NCBI GenBank assembly: GCA_016946835.1
Contig: JACVTC010000075.1
Coordinates: 537,501 to 601,500, forward strand
Direction of reading: 5' to 3'
Source: Neocallimastix lanati (nom. inval.)
Lineage: Eukaryota; Neocallimastigomycota; Neocallimastigomycetes; Neocallimastigales; Neocallimastigaceae
Length of the DNA stretch: 64,000 bases
Shown here piece after piece: positions 1 to 15,470 of the stretch; the first letter of the stretch is position 1, and each line of letters opens with the position of its first letter. The notes under the pieces were generated by a model. It saw only the letters and a program-made list of their open reading frames with translations. It was not told the origin of the DNA and searched no databases. A program made the translations under genes and the position numbers.

Positions 1-60
1 TTATTAATAGTATATGTGATAATATTTAGAAAAAAAAAAAAAATAATAGATAATATTTTA

Positions 61-424
61 ATAATAATAATAAATAATATTTTAGTAATGGTGAATTAAG
101 TAATAATTAATAATAATAAATGATATTTTAGTAATAGTGAATTAAGTAATAATTAATAATAATAAATAATATTTTAGTAATAGTGAATTAAGTAATAATT
201 AATAATAATAAATAATATTTTAGTAATAGTAATATTTTAGTAATAGTGTATAAAATAAGAATTAATAATAATAATAATAATAATTAAATGATATTTTAGT
301 AATAGTGAATTAAGTAATAATTAATAATAATAAATAATATTTTAGTAATAGTGAATTAATAATTAATAATAATAAATAATATTTTAATAATAGTAATATT
401 TTAGTAATAGTATATAAAATAAGA

Positions 425-471
<47 letters not shown>

Positions 472-475
472 TAAT
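61..475 (+). repeat. 46-bp tandem repeat in the leader of element A
   Basis: The motif ATATTTTAGTAATAGTGAAT recurs at 77, 123 and 169 with a 46-base spacing, then in more variable copies to about 475, separated by AAT-rich spacers. It lies just upstream of gag, so it is leader or LTR sequence of the element. Positions 476-557 are AT-rich leader with no recognisable tRNA primer binding site. Confidence 0.7.
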
Positions 476-557
476 AATAACAATAATAAAAATAATATTA
501 TTATACTCGTAAAAGTATATAAGAATATAATTTCAAATTAAAATAATAATTAGATAA

Positions 558-1862
558 ATGGCGGACGCTTCGAAAATTAGAAGAGACTTACCATACTTAG
601 CAAATTATGGTAAGGACATAGATTCTTGGATAGAAGATTTCAAAAATGTTATGGAAATTTACAACATTGAGGAACCAAACAGAATTTTTATTTGGGTAAA
701 GAACGCAGTAGAGGCTGACATAAAAAACCTTTTAAAATCTTTATGTACTACAAGAAATAATGTTAAAAGGTTTCCCTCATATAAAGAAATCCAGAGAGCC
801 ATTGAAGATTATTTAGAAATTACTCAAAATGATAAGTGTTCAATTTTAAAGGCCTTAAAAATAAAAAGAAATGAAACAATTAAAGGATTTAATTATAATT
901 ATTTAACTCTTTATCATCGACTTGACTTGGAATATAAAAAATTAATATGTGTCGATGATTATTTAAATGCTATACATGATAGGGTATATGTACATTCTCA
1001 AGTAATTTTGGCCAACTGTAAAACATTAACAGAAGCGTTCGAAGTAGCAGAACGTGCAGAAAAAGCTGAAGTACGAACTATAACAAACAAAAATTCTCAG
1101 AATGTTATGGTATATCAAAACAATATAAATAAAAATAATAACAATTTATTAAATCATCCAATTTATAGGAGCATAAGAGAACATGGAAATAATTTAGATA
1201 ATTCATATCAAGCGTCATCATATGTTATGGGTTATATAAATAAAAACTCCACCAATAATAGAATGTTTACACCAGGTAGATATAGTAACAATAAAAATAA
1301 AAGTTTTAATAATAATAATAATTATTATCACGGAGTAGAACAAATTCAACAAAATAATACTTATGATACAAGAAGATTCTATAATAACTACGAACCAAAA
1401 GCTAGAAAATCAGTTATGTGTTACTCATGTAAACAATTAGGACATAAAGCTTATGAATGTCCTAATAATAAAAATAATGGTAGTAATAGAAATAATAATC
1501 TTTATAATATGAATAATAATGATATGGGTAATAATTATAATAATAATTTTGATTATAATAATAATAGTAATAAATATAACAATTATTATAATAATAGTAA
1601 TAAAAATGGCTACAATAATTCTTTTAATGGTAGTAATTATTACTTTAATAAAAATAATAAATTTACTGGAAATAATATTGCTAATAGAAATAATAATAAT
1701 TTTAATGAGAATAATATTCCCACTGGAAATAATAATTTTAATAGAAATTCTAATGGAATAAATCAGGATATTAATACTACTAGTTCAAATATTAATAGTA
1801 ATTTCAAAGCTAATGTAAATAATAATAATAATAATGGAGATAGCTTTAATAATTTAAACTAA
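558..1862 (+). CDS. gag: Gag polyprotein of Ty3/gypsy element A
   Basis: A 434-residue structural protein that should form the virus-like particle and package the element RNA. The N-terminal 180 residues are ordinary in composition and end in a helical stretch like the retrotransposon Gag domain. A CCHC zinc knuckle with spacing C-x2-C-x4-H-x4-C lies at residues 288-301. The last 120 residues are almost wholly Asn, Tyr, Gly and Ser, encoded by AAT-rich DNA. The ATG at 558 opens the frame after an AT-rich leader. The final codons TTA AAC TAA form part of a -1 slippery heptamer, so the stop is read through into pol by frameshifting. A second frame inside the Asn-rich tail is a composition shadow. 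Confidence 0.9.
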   Translation: MADASKIRRDLPYLANYGKDIDSWIEDFKNVMEIYNIEEPNRIFIWVKNAVEADIKNLLKSLCTTRNNVKRFPSYKEIQRAIEDYLEITQNDKCSILKALKIKRNETIKGFNYNYLTLYHRLDLEYKKLICVDDYLNAIHDRVYVHSQVILANCKTLTEAFEVAERAEKAEVRTITNKNSQNVMVYQNNINKNNNNLLNHPIYRSIREHGNNLDNSYQASSYVMGYINKNSTNNRMFTPGRYSNNKNKSFNNNNNYYHGVEQIQQNNTYDTRRFYNNYEPKARKSVMCYSCKQLGHKAYECPNNKNNGSNRNNNLYNMNNNDMGNNYNNNFDYNNNSNKYNNYYNNSNKNGYNNSFNGSNYYFNKNNKFTGNNIANRNNNNFNENNIPTGNNNFNRNSNGINQDINTTSSNINSNFKANVNNNNNNGDSFNNLN

Positions 1863-1889
1863 ATAATGGGAGAAGGACAACTCCCGTTA
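1853..1889 (+). promoter_or_regulatory. Programmed -1 ribosomal frameshift signal between gag and pol
   Basis: Positions 1853-1859 read T TTA AAC in the gag frame, a canonical X XXY YYZ slippery heptamer, followed at once by the gag stop TAA (1860-1862). Downstream is a hairpin: GGGAG at 1868-1872 pairs with CTCCC at 1881-1885 around an 8-base loop. The stem extends to 1864-1867 / 1886-1889, giving 9 pairs with one G-T wobble. The spacer is 4 bases to the full stem or 8 bases to the GC core. The pol frame is -1 relative to gag and is open from 1853 onward, so a slip here makes a Gag-Pol fusion. No downstream pseudoknot partner for the loop was obvious. Confidence 0.85.
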
Positions 1890-2024
1890 ACCAAACCAAA
1901 CTTCAAACTTATAATAAAAATAATAGTATTAATGAAGAATATGTAAATTTAACATACTCTCCCAAGTTAAATAATAATACTATGAAAATAAAAAATAATT
2001 ATAATAATACTAATGATAATAATT

Positions 2025-2055
<31 letters not shown>

Positions 2056-5000
2056 ACATAATAATAATAATAATAATAATAATTCATATAATGCTAGTGC
2101 AACTTCAAATAATGATGTAATAAATAATGGATATCCTTATAATGATAATTCACATAATTATGATATAAACAATAATTATTTAAATAAGAATAATAAAATA
2201 AATTATACAAACAGTTTATTTGATGATAATCATACAAGTATTGATAATATTTATTCCAATAATAATAATAATAATAACTTAAATAATATAGAATATCTTA
2301 GTAAGAATACTAGTAACGGTTATAAATTAAATAATAGTAATCATAACAACATCTATGAAAATGACACTATTAATAAACAAGTTAACAATGATGTTAATAT
2401 AAATAATACTTATAAAAATAATAATGATGATCAAAGTAACAATGAAATTGATTTAAATAGAATTTCTATAAATGATAATGAAAAGAAAATTAATAATGAA
2501 CCTAATTCAAATAATATTTATAATAATTTTGATAATTACCATAATGAGGAAATTATCGCTGTTGCCCAAAAGAAAGGTAAAAATAATTCAATAAAAATCT
2601 CCCCATATACCAAAGAAATAAAGAAAAAGCTTATAGATAATCCAGTTCCAATTATTACAAATGCTATGAAGAAAAATACTATTATGAAAAGAAAATTAAA
2701 CGTTAATAAATTAGCAACTACAGGAACACCTGATATGATAATAGATGAGGGAGGAACGAATGTCAAACTATCAACAGAAAAAGAAGAAGGTAAAGAATTT
2801 AAAGAAAATAAAGATCATAAAAATGTTACTTTCAATGAATCTATTGAAATTTTTGAGGATTCACAACCACCAACTAATCAAACAATAACTAATAATAATA
2901 CAAATAAATTAGAATATTTGGATCTTTCTTATATCAATCAACCAAATATTAGAAATGTAAAAAAAGCGAATAAATTGAATAAAATAAATGAAATACTGAG
3001 CAGTAACAAAGATGATATACCCATCAATGTTAAAAGTTATTCCAAGCCAGAGAAACACATAAAAATGATGGAAGATTTTAATGAATTTAAAATTAAGGAC
3101 TTTATCAAGGAAGTAGCATCAACCGAAGTCATAACGAAGTTAGTATATTTGTTAGACCTGTTTCCAAAGTTCAGGTCAGAATTTACAAAAGCATTAAAAT
3201 TAACCGAAGGAAAAGAGAAAATAAAGAAAAATTTGAATACATCTTTAATAAATGTAATGACAATTATAAGCCAACATAAAGTGATTAAAGTTAAAGGCAC
3301 TGTGGATAAGAAACCAGCTGAAATTTTCTTGGACTCGTGTGCTAGCGTTAATTTGATTACCACTACGGCTTTAAAAAAATTTAAAATTAATAAAAATCCT
3401 ATTGGGAGAATATCCGAAAAAATTTTTCAGGTATATTCCAACAATTCAACTTGTTCAGATATTTATGAACTAAAAATATCTATTGGAAATTACACTTTTA
3501 TCGATTACTTTAGGAAAATTGATAAGGATGATATCTTTGATATATTAATAGGTATTGACACACTTAAACGAAATAGATTTGATATAAATTTAGTTAATGA
3601 TACCTTATATCATATTGATGAAAATAATAATCCTATAGAATTAGCTTCTTTATTTTATGATGTTAGCTTGAGTCCTTCTGAAAGTACAAATAGAATTAAT
3701 GACGAAGAAAATAATATGAATAAGGAGAATAATATAAATAATAATTCTTCTGAAGAGAATGATGAGGATTCTGAAACTAGTTGGAGTGACAATGATAATA
3801 ATAATGATAATAATAATATACTTTTTACATATGCTAAATCAGAGTTACCTAATATTAACATAAATAATTTTAATGTAAAATTACCTTTCTTTAATAGTGT
3901 CGACATCGATAAAGAAAATAATATCAAAATAAAAACGAATAATAATAAGAATGATGATAAAATTGACAATTATAAAATAAATGATCATAAAATTAATTCT
4001 AAAGTTACAAACAATATAAATCCCATACTACATTCTAAACTTCCATCAAAAATCGATTCTGATCAAAACGGCAATAACAAATTAAATAGTAATTATAAAT
4101 TAGTAGATAGAAATATTGAAAGGAAAGAATATAAGAATAAAACGGTTGATATTACAACACAATTGATTCCATCTCTTTTATTAATAACTAATGAAGTACT
4201 ACATAATGAAAACGAGGTTTGCACAGACGACACAATATCTAAACTGGAAATGATTCACTCTATTGTAAAAAAATTACCAGAAAATTTGAAAGCTGATGTA
4301 GAAAAATTATTTTTAAATTATATTAGTGTTCTTGCACTGAAAACTGACGATTTGGGTTCGTCAAAGCTATATCCTCATAGAATTAATTTAATACCAGGAA
4401 CAACACCTATTAAACAGAGGGCCTACCGTATTTCAAAAGTGCAAGCTGATGCACTTAAAAAGGAATTAATTAAACTTATAAATAATAACTTAATTGTCCC
4501 TTCTAGTTCTCCTTGGTCTTCTCCTGTAGTACTGGTACCGAAAAAGAATGGTCAAGTGAGAATGTGTGTTGACTACAGGAAGATTAATAATTGTACATTA
4601 AAGGACGCTTATGCACTTCCTTTAATAGATGATATACTTTACTATGTTAGCGGTGATATTTCTATTTTGTCTACTATTGATCTCTTCTCAGGGTACCATC
4701 AGATTCCTATGCATTCTGATGATAAAGATATCACTTGCTTTACGACCATTTACGGAAACTTTAATTTTGAAGTTATGCCTTTTGGACTATGCAACGCTCC
4801 CGCTACTTTTCAAAGGGAGATGAACAGAATATTTTTTGATTTAATCGGAGTATGTGTTTTTATTTACATAGATGACTTAGTTATTTATTCTCCTTCATTA
4901 GATCAACACATCAAAGACCTAGAAAAAGTATTCCTCATTCTTGCTAATAATGGATTAAAAGTGAATTTTGAAAAATGTGATTTCTTTAAAGAAGAAGTTG

Positions 5001-7328
5001 AGCTCCTTGGTCATACTCTTTCTACTAAGGGTATAAAACCTATGAATTCTAAAATAAAAGTTATTGCTAATTGGTTACCTCCTTCTAATTTAAAACAGTT
5101 ACGTTCTTTCTTAGGGGCAATTGGATATTACCGGAAATTTATTAGCCATTTTGCCCAAATTGCTAAACCTTTATATGATTTAACAAAAAAGAATGTTCCT
5201 TTTGTTTGGTCTACCGAATCTAATAATGCATTTGAATTTTTAAAAATTCGTCTTATTAATGCACCTATATTGTCACCTCCAAATTTTGATAAACCATTTA
5301 TTGTTCGTTCAGATGCATCTAAATCAGGAATTGGCGGGGTACTACTTCAGTTAGACGATGACAACATTGAGAAGCCATTATATTATGAAAGTAGGACACT
5401 TTCCAATTCTGAAATCAATTATAGCATTACAGAACTTGAGGGGCTTGCCGCATTTTACTGTGTCATGAAATTTAAACCTTTTCTCACTGGTAATAGTTTT
5501 GAGACAATTCTTTATACCGATCATAAGCCTTTAGTTTACATATTTAAAAATAAAGAACCTTCTTCAGCAAGGCATGTCAAATGGATAACTGAGTTCAGTA
5601 TTTTAAAAATTAAAGTGTTATATGAAGAGGGGAGGAGGAATGTAGTTGCTGATGCACTATCTAGATTACATTCTAACAATGAAAAATATATAATCAAAAA
5701 TATAAAAAATGATGATAAACATATAAAAAATAAAAATAAAAGAAATAATATAAAAAATTATAATAAAGATGTATTCAACCAAGTTATAAATAATGAAATT
5801 CAAAATTGTGAAATTAAAAATAATGAAGAAATTAGAAATAAGAAAAATACTAAAATTAATAAAATAAAAGAGTTAGTGGATGAAATTAAGATCAATAGTA
5901 ATAATGAAAATTACAAAATGGAATATGAGGAAATTAAAAATAATGTAAATAACATTAATAAGTTTAATAATAAATTACATAATAATAATAGTGAAAATAA
6001 TGGAGTGGAAAATAAATTGAATGTGAATTATATGGTATTTCAAACTGAAGAAAATAATAAACATAGTTTTAATAATAATGATAATAATAATAATAATATT
6101 AATCATGTTAATACTAATAATAATGATATTGATGATAGTACTGAAATACTAAATGATTTCTATAAAAAAATAATAAACCAGAAATTTGTATTAATTGATG
6201 GAGTTCAGTATTATAAAGATAATAATGAATTAAGAAAAGTAATATTTAATGATAATGAAAAATGGGAACTTATTAGTAAAGCTCATTGTTTAGGACATGA
6301 AGGTAACTTTAAAACCTACCATCGTTTGAAAAGGAACTATTATTGGATAGGAATGAATAAGGATATCAGATTATTTATTAAATCTTGTCATGTATGTCAA
6401 TTATGTAAACCACAACCACCGAATGTATTTACAGAAGATTTAGCTACACCCCCAGGTCTACCTTTTACTCGGGTAGGATTGGATTTAGTTGGACCCTTAT
6501 ACGAATCTTTCAGAGGTAATAAATATATAATAGTACTTGTAGATTATTTAACAAAATGGGTGGAAGCTGAAGCATTAGCCAAAACAGAATCAGAAGATGT
6601 CATTAGATTTTTAAATAATATATTTTCAAGACACGGGATTCCAGAGATATTAATTACTGATAATGGCCCGCAATTCATATCTGATAAAACAAAAGCTTTC
6701 CTAGATTTAAATGATGTCTATGTACATTATATTAGTACTTATCATCCTGCTTCTAACGGAGAAGTTGAAAACAGGAATAGAGAAATAGTCAAATATATTA
6801 GAATTCTTAAAAGCCAATTTAAAGAATTAAGTAAACAAAATCAAGAATGGGATGATATTTTACCTAGTGCACTTTGGGCTTTAAGAACAACAAAAAATGA
6901 AGTTACTAAATTTAGTAGTTTCGAATTACTCTATGGTAGGAAAGACTTACAACCATTTGAATTAGCAATTAATATTGACAAAAGATTTCCTGAAGAATCA
7001 GAAGAAGAATATTTTGTTCGAAAATTTATTAATCACCATAATTGGATTTCTGAAGCAATCAAAAATATTGAAACTGCAAATGAATTATGGAAAGATAGGA
7101 GAAGACAGATTAAAAGATTAAGAAGTGAATTCAAACCAGGAGACCTAGTTTTAGTTAGAAATTTCAATCGAAGGAAACTAGACCCTTATTATATCGGACC
7201 ATTAAAAATAGTTAAACAGCAATTTAATACTGTCACAGTATGTGATCCTTATACGAACGAAATTGCAGAGAGAAACATTCATCTAAAAAATGTAATTCCA
7301 TATATTAGTAATTTCCTAAATTATAATC

Positions 7329-7333
<5 letters not shown>
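1859..7333 (+). CDS. pol: Pol polyprotein (protease, RT, RNase H, integrase) of element A
   Basis: Expressed by -1 frameshift; the first codon after the slip is CTA at 1859, and the first in-frame ATG is at 1982. Numbered from that Met (1783 residues), the order is: Asn-rich region 1-200; retropepsin at about 451 with active-site triplet DSC instead of the usual DTG/DSG; RT with YIDD at about 962; RNase H with Asp near 1110 and TDH near 1179; a long Asn/Lys-rich tether at about 1230-1400; the integrase HHCC zinc finger at about 1434-1476; the DDE residues near 1501 (LDLVGP), 1560 (TDNGPQF) and 1595 (NGEVENR); and a GPY/F-like module near 1740. No chromodomain follows. The frame is uninterrupted over 5.4 kb. 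Function is copying the RNA to DNA and integrating it. Confidence 0.93.
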
Positions 7334-7378
<45 letters not shown>

Positions 7379-7548
7379 ATGATATATATATAAAAAAAAA
7401 AAAAAATTTTGATATATATAAAAAATATAAAAAAAAAAAAAATATAAAAAAAATATTATAAAATATATAATAGTATTATTAGTTTAATAAATATTTTAAT
7501 ATGCTTATAGACTTCAAGGGACGAAGTCTAAGCTAAGTGGGGGCATCT
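7334..7548 (+). other. 3' untranslated region of element A with hairpin and polypurine tract
   Basis: A 41-base poly(A) run starts directly after the pol stop, followed by AT repeats. An 8-bp hairpin (TAGACTTC at 7508-7515 pairing with GAAGTCTA at 7523-7530, loop AAGGGAC) precedes the polypurine tract AAGTGGGGG (7535-7543), the expected plus-strand primer. The LTR begins a few bases later. Confidence 0.65.
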
Positions 7549-8164
7549 TGATGCATGTCCAGTAAAAATAATAGAAAATAATAGAAAAATTATTTAGAAA
7601 AATTATTAATATAAATATTTATTAAAAATTAATTTTATATAATGAATCTTAAAATATATTATTAATATATTATTAAAGATAATTTATTATTATTAATTAT
7701 TAAAATATTAAATTAAATAATAATATTAAAAATATTAAAAGAATTGTTGATAATATAGTAAAATTAGTTATATTAATTATAACGGAGATTGAATGTTTAA
7801 TTAAATTGATGTTAATATTAAAATAATTTTTAAATAATGTTAAACAAGATGAATTAATAGTTATAAGTAAAAAGTTATGAATATTTATATTTATTAATTA
7901 ATTTTAGTGTTTCGATAAATAAAATTTATAAAATTAGTAAAAAATATAATTATGAAAATAATTTATAAATAAATATTTTCTTTTTTTTTGAAGGAATAAT
8001 AATAAAACATGTATTTTTTTTATGATAAAATATAATAAATAAAATAATAAAAGATAAATAAATAAAAAGTAAATATAATTATTGTAATATAATATTCTTG
8101 GAGTAATTCCCTTTTGCACAAACGCCCAACTAACATATACGGTATTTAATAAAATATCGTATCA
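7549..8164 (+). repeat. Putative 3' LTR of element A
   Basis: It starts TGATGCATGTCC next to the polypurine tract and is proposed to end AATATCGTATCA at 8164, giving matching TGAT/ATCA ends and 616 bases. It holds AT-rich sequence only. The right end is inferred because the following bases match the LTR start of element B. The short ORF on the minus strand inside it has no coding character. Confidence 0.55.
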
Positions 8165-8195
8165 TTTTTTAAGATTCGTTACATGGTCCTCCTCT
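8165..8195 (-). other. Polypurine tract and stub of the 3' LTR of element B
   Basis: Read on the minus strand, AGAGGAGGACCA (8195-8184) is followed by TGTAACGAATCTTAAAAAA (8183-8165). The purine run directly before TG is the expected second-strand primer, and the LTR start matches that at 12618. AAGATTCGT (8223-8215) and ACGAATCTT around the tract form an inverted repeat. Confidence 0.7.
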
Positions 8196-8402
8196 AGGAT
8201 TCGGATGCCAGACGAATCTTTTCTTTAAATCTAAACTATTTCTAATTCTAACTTTTATAATAATAAACTATAACTAAAATACTTATAGGAGTGATAATTT
8301 AATTAATACATTGGATAATAAAAATTACATGAATTTTAAGTTTTAAAAATAAAGTATAAAAATAAAACTATCTAGAATAAATGTTTTTGAATAATATAAA
8401 AT

Positions 8403-8441
<39 letters not shown>

Positions 8442-8509
8442 ATCATAAGTTAGAATGATTAATAGTACTTTGATGAAATAAAATTTATTTTTGATTAAAT
8501 GATTTATAT
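8196..8509 (-). other. 3' untranslated region of element B
   Basis: AT-rich spacer between the stop of the element B ORF and its polypurine tract, including a 30-base poly(T) run near 8407-8435. Nothing else is recognised. Confidence 0.5.
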
Positions 8510-12006
<3,497 letters not shown>

Positions 12007-12618
12007 TGTAACGAATATTGGAATATCCGTGTTTTAAAGAGTGTAACACAATAGGTAAGCACTTTTTGATTAATAAGTAATTTGGTTTTTTAAAATATAG
12101 TTTTATTAATTAAGAAATTTAAAAATATTAATTATAAAGATTAATTATTGTAATATTTCGAATTACTTATTAATTAATTCAATAATTAATAAAAACACAA
12201 TTTTTAAAAAATATTTTTTTTTTTGGCTGCGAAATTCACTCCTATTTATAGTTTTTCAAAATTTAAATCCATAAAAATTTAAAACCATAAAATCATTAAA
12301 AAGTTTCATAAAAATTGATTATTTTCGGTTAAAAAGAATCTAAAAGAAATAATGATAAAAGATAAATTAAAATAGAATTTCTATCTGATTTGTTTCTATT
12401 AATTTCTAAGAATTTCTTTTGTTAATTTTTTACAGAAATTTATACAGAAACAAATACAGAAACAAATACAGAAATGAAGTATAAAAATTCTTTAAAATTT
12501 AAATGGTATAAAATTTTAGTAAAGGTGTGAGTCGAACCCTAGTGGTTCAGGCTGAGGTCATAGTGACTAACCACTATGCCAGCATTCTAATTTCTAATTT
12601 TTTTTAAGATTCGTTACA
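12007..12618 (-). repeat. 5' LTR of element B
   Basis: 612 bases bounded by a 10-base terminal inverted repeat: TGTAACGAAT at 12007-12016 and ATTCGTTACA at 12609-12618. The minus-strand start is identical for 19 bases to the LTR stub at 8183. It contains a tRNA-like block close to its start and short repeats of the type ACAGAAACAAAT near 12430-12470. A separate transposon with 10-base ends is less likely because the matching stub at 8183 sits next to a polypurine tract. Confidence 0.7.
12524..12586 (-). other. tRNA-like segment with A and B boxes inside the LTR of element B
   Basis: On the minus strand an A-box-like TGGCATAGTGG (12581-12571) and a B-box-like GGTTCGACTC (12538-12529) lie at internal pol III promoter spacing. 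CATAGTG...CACTATG makes a 7-bp hairpin. The T-arm and acceptor stem do not pair, so this is not a working tRNA; it looks like a tRNA-derived remnant. Confidence 0.55.
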
Positions 12619-13343
12619 ATTATTATAAATTATTTTTGAATATTACAAACTATTTTATTAAAGAAAATAAAATTTTTAACTAATTAAAATAAATAAAATG
12701 ACGTAAAAACCAAAAAGTTAATCCATGAGTTGTCAAGAGTACGTAAAACCAAAGAGGTAAACCATGTGTTGTCATTATTAATTTGGCGTGAATCCCAACG
12801 AGGTTGCCTTAATATAATATAATAGGATGGTGTAAACCCAGATAGGTGTCCAATCCATATTTAAATAATTTTTAATATTAAAAATACCCAAATTATAGAG
12901 GTTTTAGGCGTTTTAACCACAAAAACGTACAATGGGTAATAATATAAATATCTAAGATAAAATTAGCAAATAATATACATAAAGTATATATATAAAATTC
13001 AATTAATGATATAATATGAAATAGAAATTTAATAGTTAATTAAAATTTAGAATAATGATATAAATTTCACAAAGTATTATTGTTATGTATTGCTATGTAC
13101 ATATTCACCTATAAACCAAAATTATTCATTTAGTAGAATAACTTGGTTTAGGGGGGAATGTTAGAATATGTGAAATATGAGTTTAAATGTATTAAAATGT
13201 AATGTATGTAATGTAATGTATAAGCCACAATAAATTAATATAAAAGCATGTAAATTAATATAATTTAATATTTGTAACTCTTTATCATAAAATATATTAA
13301 TAAAATTGACATAATTATAAACCACAAATTCATGACTCTTAAC
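12619..13343. other. Non-coding stretch, possible remnant of another LTR element
   Basis: No coding region is seen. Two imperfect direct repeats of about 40 bases (near 12700-12775, sharing GTAAAACCAAA and CATG-GTTGTCA) are present. At 13149 the plus strand reads AGGGGGGAA followed by TGTTAGAATATG, which resembles a polypurine tract next to an LTR start. No matching second LTR was found, so this is a weak call. Confidence 0.35.
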
Positions 13344-14029
<686 letters not shown>

Positions 14030-14651
14030 ATATCTTTGCATCAATCGAACCAGGTTCTATCCTGGTTGGCAGTCCGTGGGCTAGAGTACACAAGGCTCCT
14101 GGTTCGACCCCGCCCTTTGACTATTTTCCGGTTTATCCTGAACAAAAGGTTTTACTGTAGATGGTGGTTAGGGTTCCCATTAACAGATAAGTATATCCCC
14201 CTCCCCTTATATATTATATTCTTAAATTCCGGAGTAATATAGACCAGATACTGTCCTAACAGTGGGCCTGAGAGGGTTGCGCTAGTAACTGTCATTAATA
14301 TACTTACGAGGGAATTCCTAGCATATGGGTTCATATGCACGTAGCTAAACTACGAATAATCAATCTGCTAACTAAATACTATTACCAAGTGGGCTAACAC
14401 GTGATTCAATTGGGTTAGGTTACTCTAGCCTCGCTTCTAGGAGTTAGGCACCGAAAAGGCATTCCGAGAAAAATCGTTCTAGAAAATCTCAGCAATAAAA
14501 TGTATGGTTAGAGCGCTAATGCTGAATAAACAGTAAGGCTGTCCAGTAGGGACTATATCCACAAAGTGTTGTGACTACCTTAATATTCCCATGTCTTGAG
14601 GGGGGGGGGTCATAGGGCAGTACACACCGGAAATAAAAAAAAAAAAAAAAA
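14030..14651 (+). repeat. GC-rich SINE-like repeat, copy A
   Basis: About 620 bases with far more G and C than the surroundings, ending in a 17-base poly(A) run (14635-14651). The head has AACCAGG/CCTGGTT inverted repeats (14047-14066) and a B-box-like GGTTCGACCCC near 14100. A second tRNA-like block (GGTTAGAGCGCTAATGCTGA) is near 14505. A run of 10 G lies at 14600-14609. Much of the body (14150-14425) recurs at 16360-16700. The head, dispersed body and poly(A) tail suggest a tRNA-derived retroposon, but the family is not recognised and a structured non-coding RNA gene is an alternative. The short ORFs inside look non-coding. Confidence 0.5.
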
Positions 14652-15470
14652 TAGAAAAAAGTGGAACATTTAACTATAATAATATATTTAAATAATAAAT
14701 ATACATATTCAATAACTTTAAATAATTAAATAATAATTACTATAAAAAGTGTATTTTTTTTTTGGTAAACTATGTATTTTACATAAAGAAAAATATATAT
14801 ATATATATATATTGATTATTTAATAAAGTCATTACCAATAGTACTTCTTCTTCTTCAATTACTATTAATACTACTACTATTATCACTACTACAGTACTAT
14901 AAAAAGAGTATAAAGTAAAGTATTAATAAATAATAAGAGAAATAGTAAAGTACTATAAAAAGAGTATAAAGTATTAATAAAATAATAAAATAATAAAAGT
15001 GAAAGAAAAAAATAAAAATTTGGATGGATGAACAAATAGAAATAAAAAAATAATTTATTCTGGTCCTTAGTAAAAATTAAGAAGGAAAAAAGAAAAAAAA
15101 AAAAATTTTTTTTTGGACAGAATGAATTGAAAATGTTTAATTTATTAATTAATTAATTAACTCTTTTTTATTTAAAAAAAAAAATAAAATAATAATAATA
15201 ATAATAAAATAAAATAAAAAATTATAAAATTAGAAAGAAAAAAATAAAAAAAAAAAAAAAGAGGGAAACTGTTAATGTTTTAATTATTACAAAATAAAAT
15301 ATATATATAAATATATATTAGTTCTTTTATTTTTTTTTTTATTTTTTCATTTTAATTTGTATTTATTTATAATAAAAATATTTTTATTCTTATTTATTTT
15401 ACTTCTTTTTGTATTATTTATATTCATTTGTATTGACTTTTTCATTAATTAAATAGAAAAATAAATAAAT
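14652..15470. other. AT-rich low-complexity spacer
   Basis: Poly(A), poly(T), TA and TTC/ACT microsatellite-like tracts, plus short direct repeats such as AGTACTATAAAAAGAGTATAAAGTA near 14890-14970. Nothing coding. Confidence 0.6.

Larger units (their letters stand above)
1..8164 (+). mobile_element. Ty3/gypsy LTR retrotransposon, element A (5' LTR outside window)
   Basis: A nearly complete Ty3/gypsy element: AT-rich leader, gag (558-1862), pol reached by a -1 frameshift, polypurine tract and 3' LTR. The domain order protease, RT, RNase H, integrase is that of Ty3/gypsy rather than Ty1/copia. All ORFs are open, so it may be young. The sequence that starts the 3' LTR (TGATGCATGTCC at 7549) is not found again upstream, so the 5' LTR should lie left of position 1. 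The 3' LTR end is placed at 8164 (TGAT...ATCA) because element B's LTR sequence resumes immediately after it. That boundary is an inference. Confidence 0.85.

Noticed and set aside
12524-12586. Functional tRNA gene on the minus strand
   Set aside because: A and B boxes are present but the acceptor and T-arm stems do not pair and no sensible anticodon arm forms.
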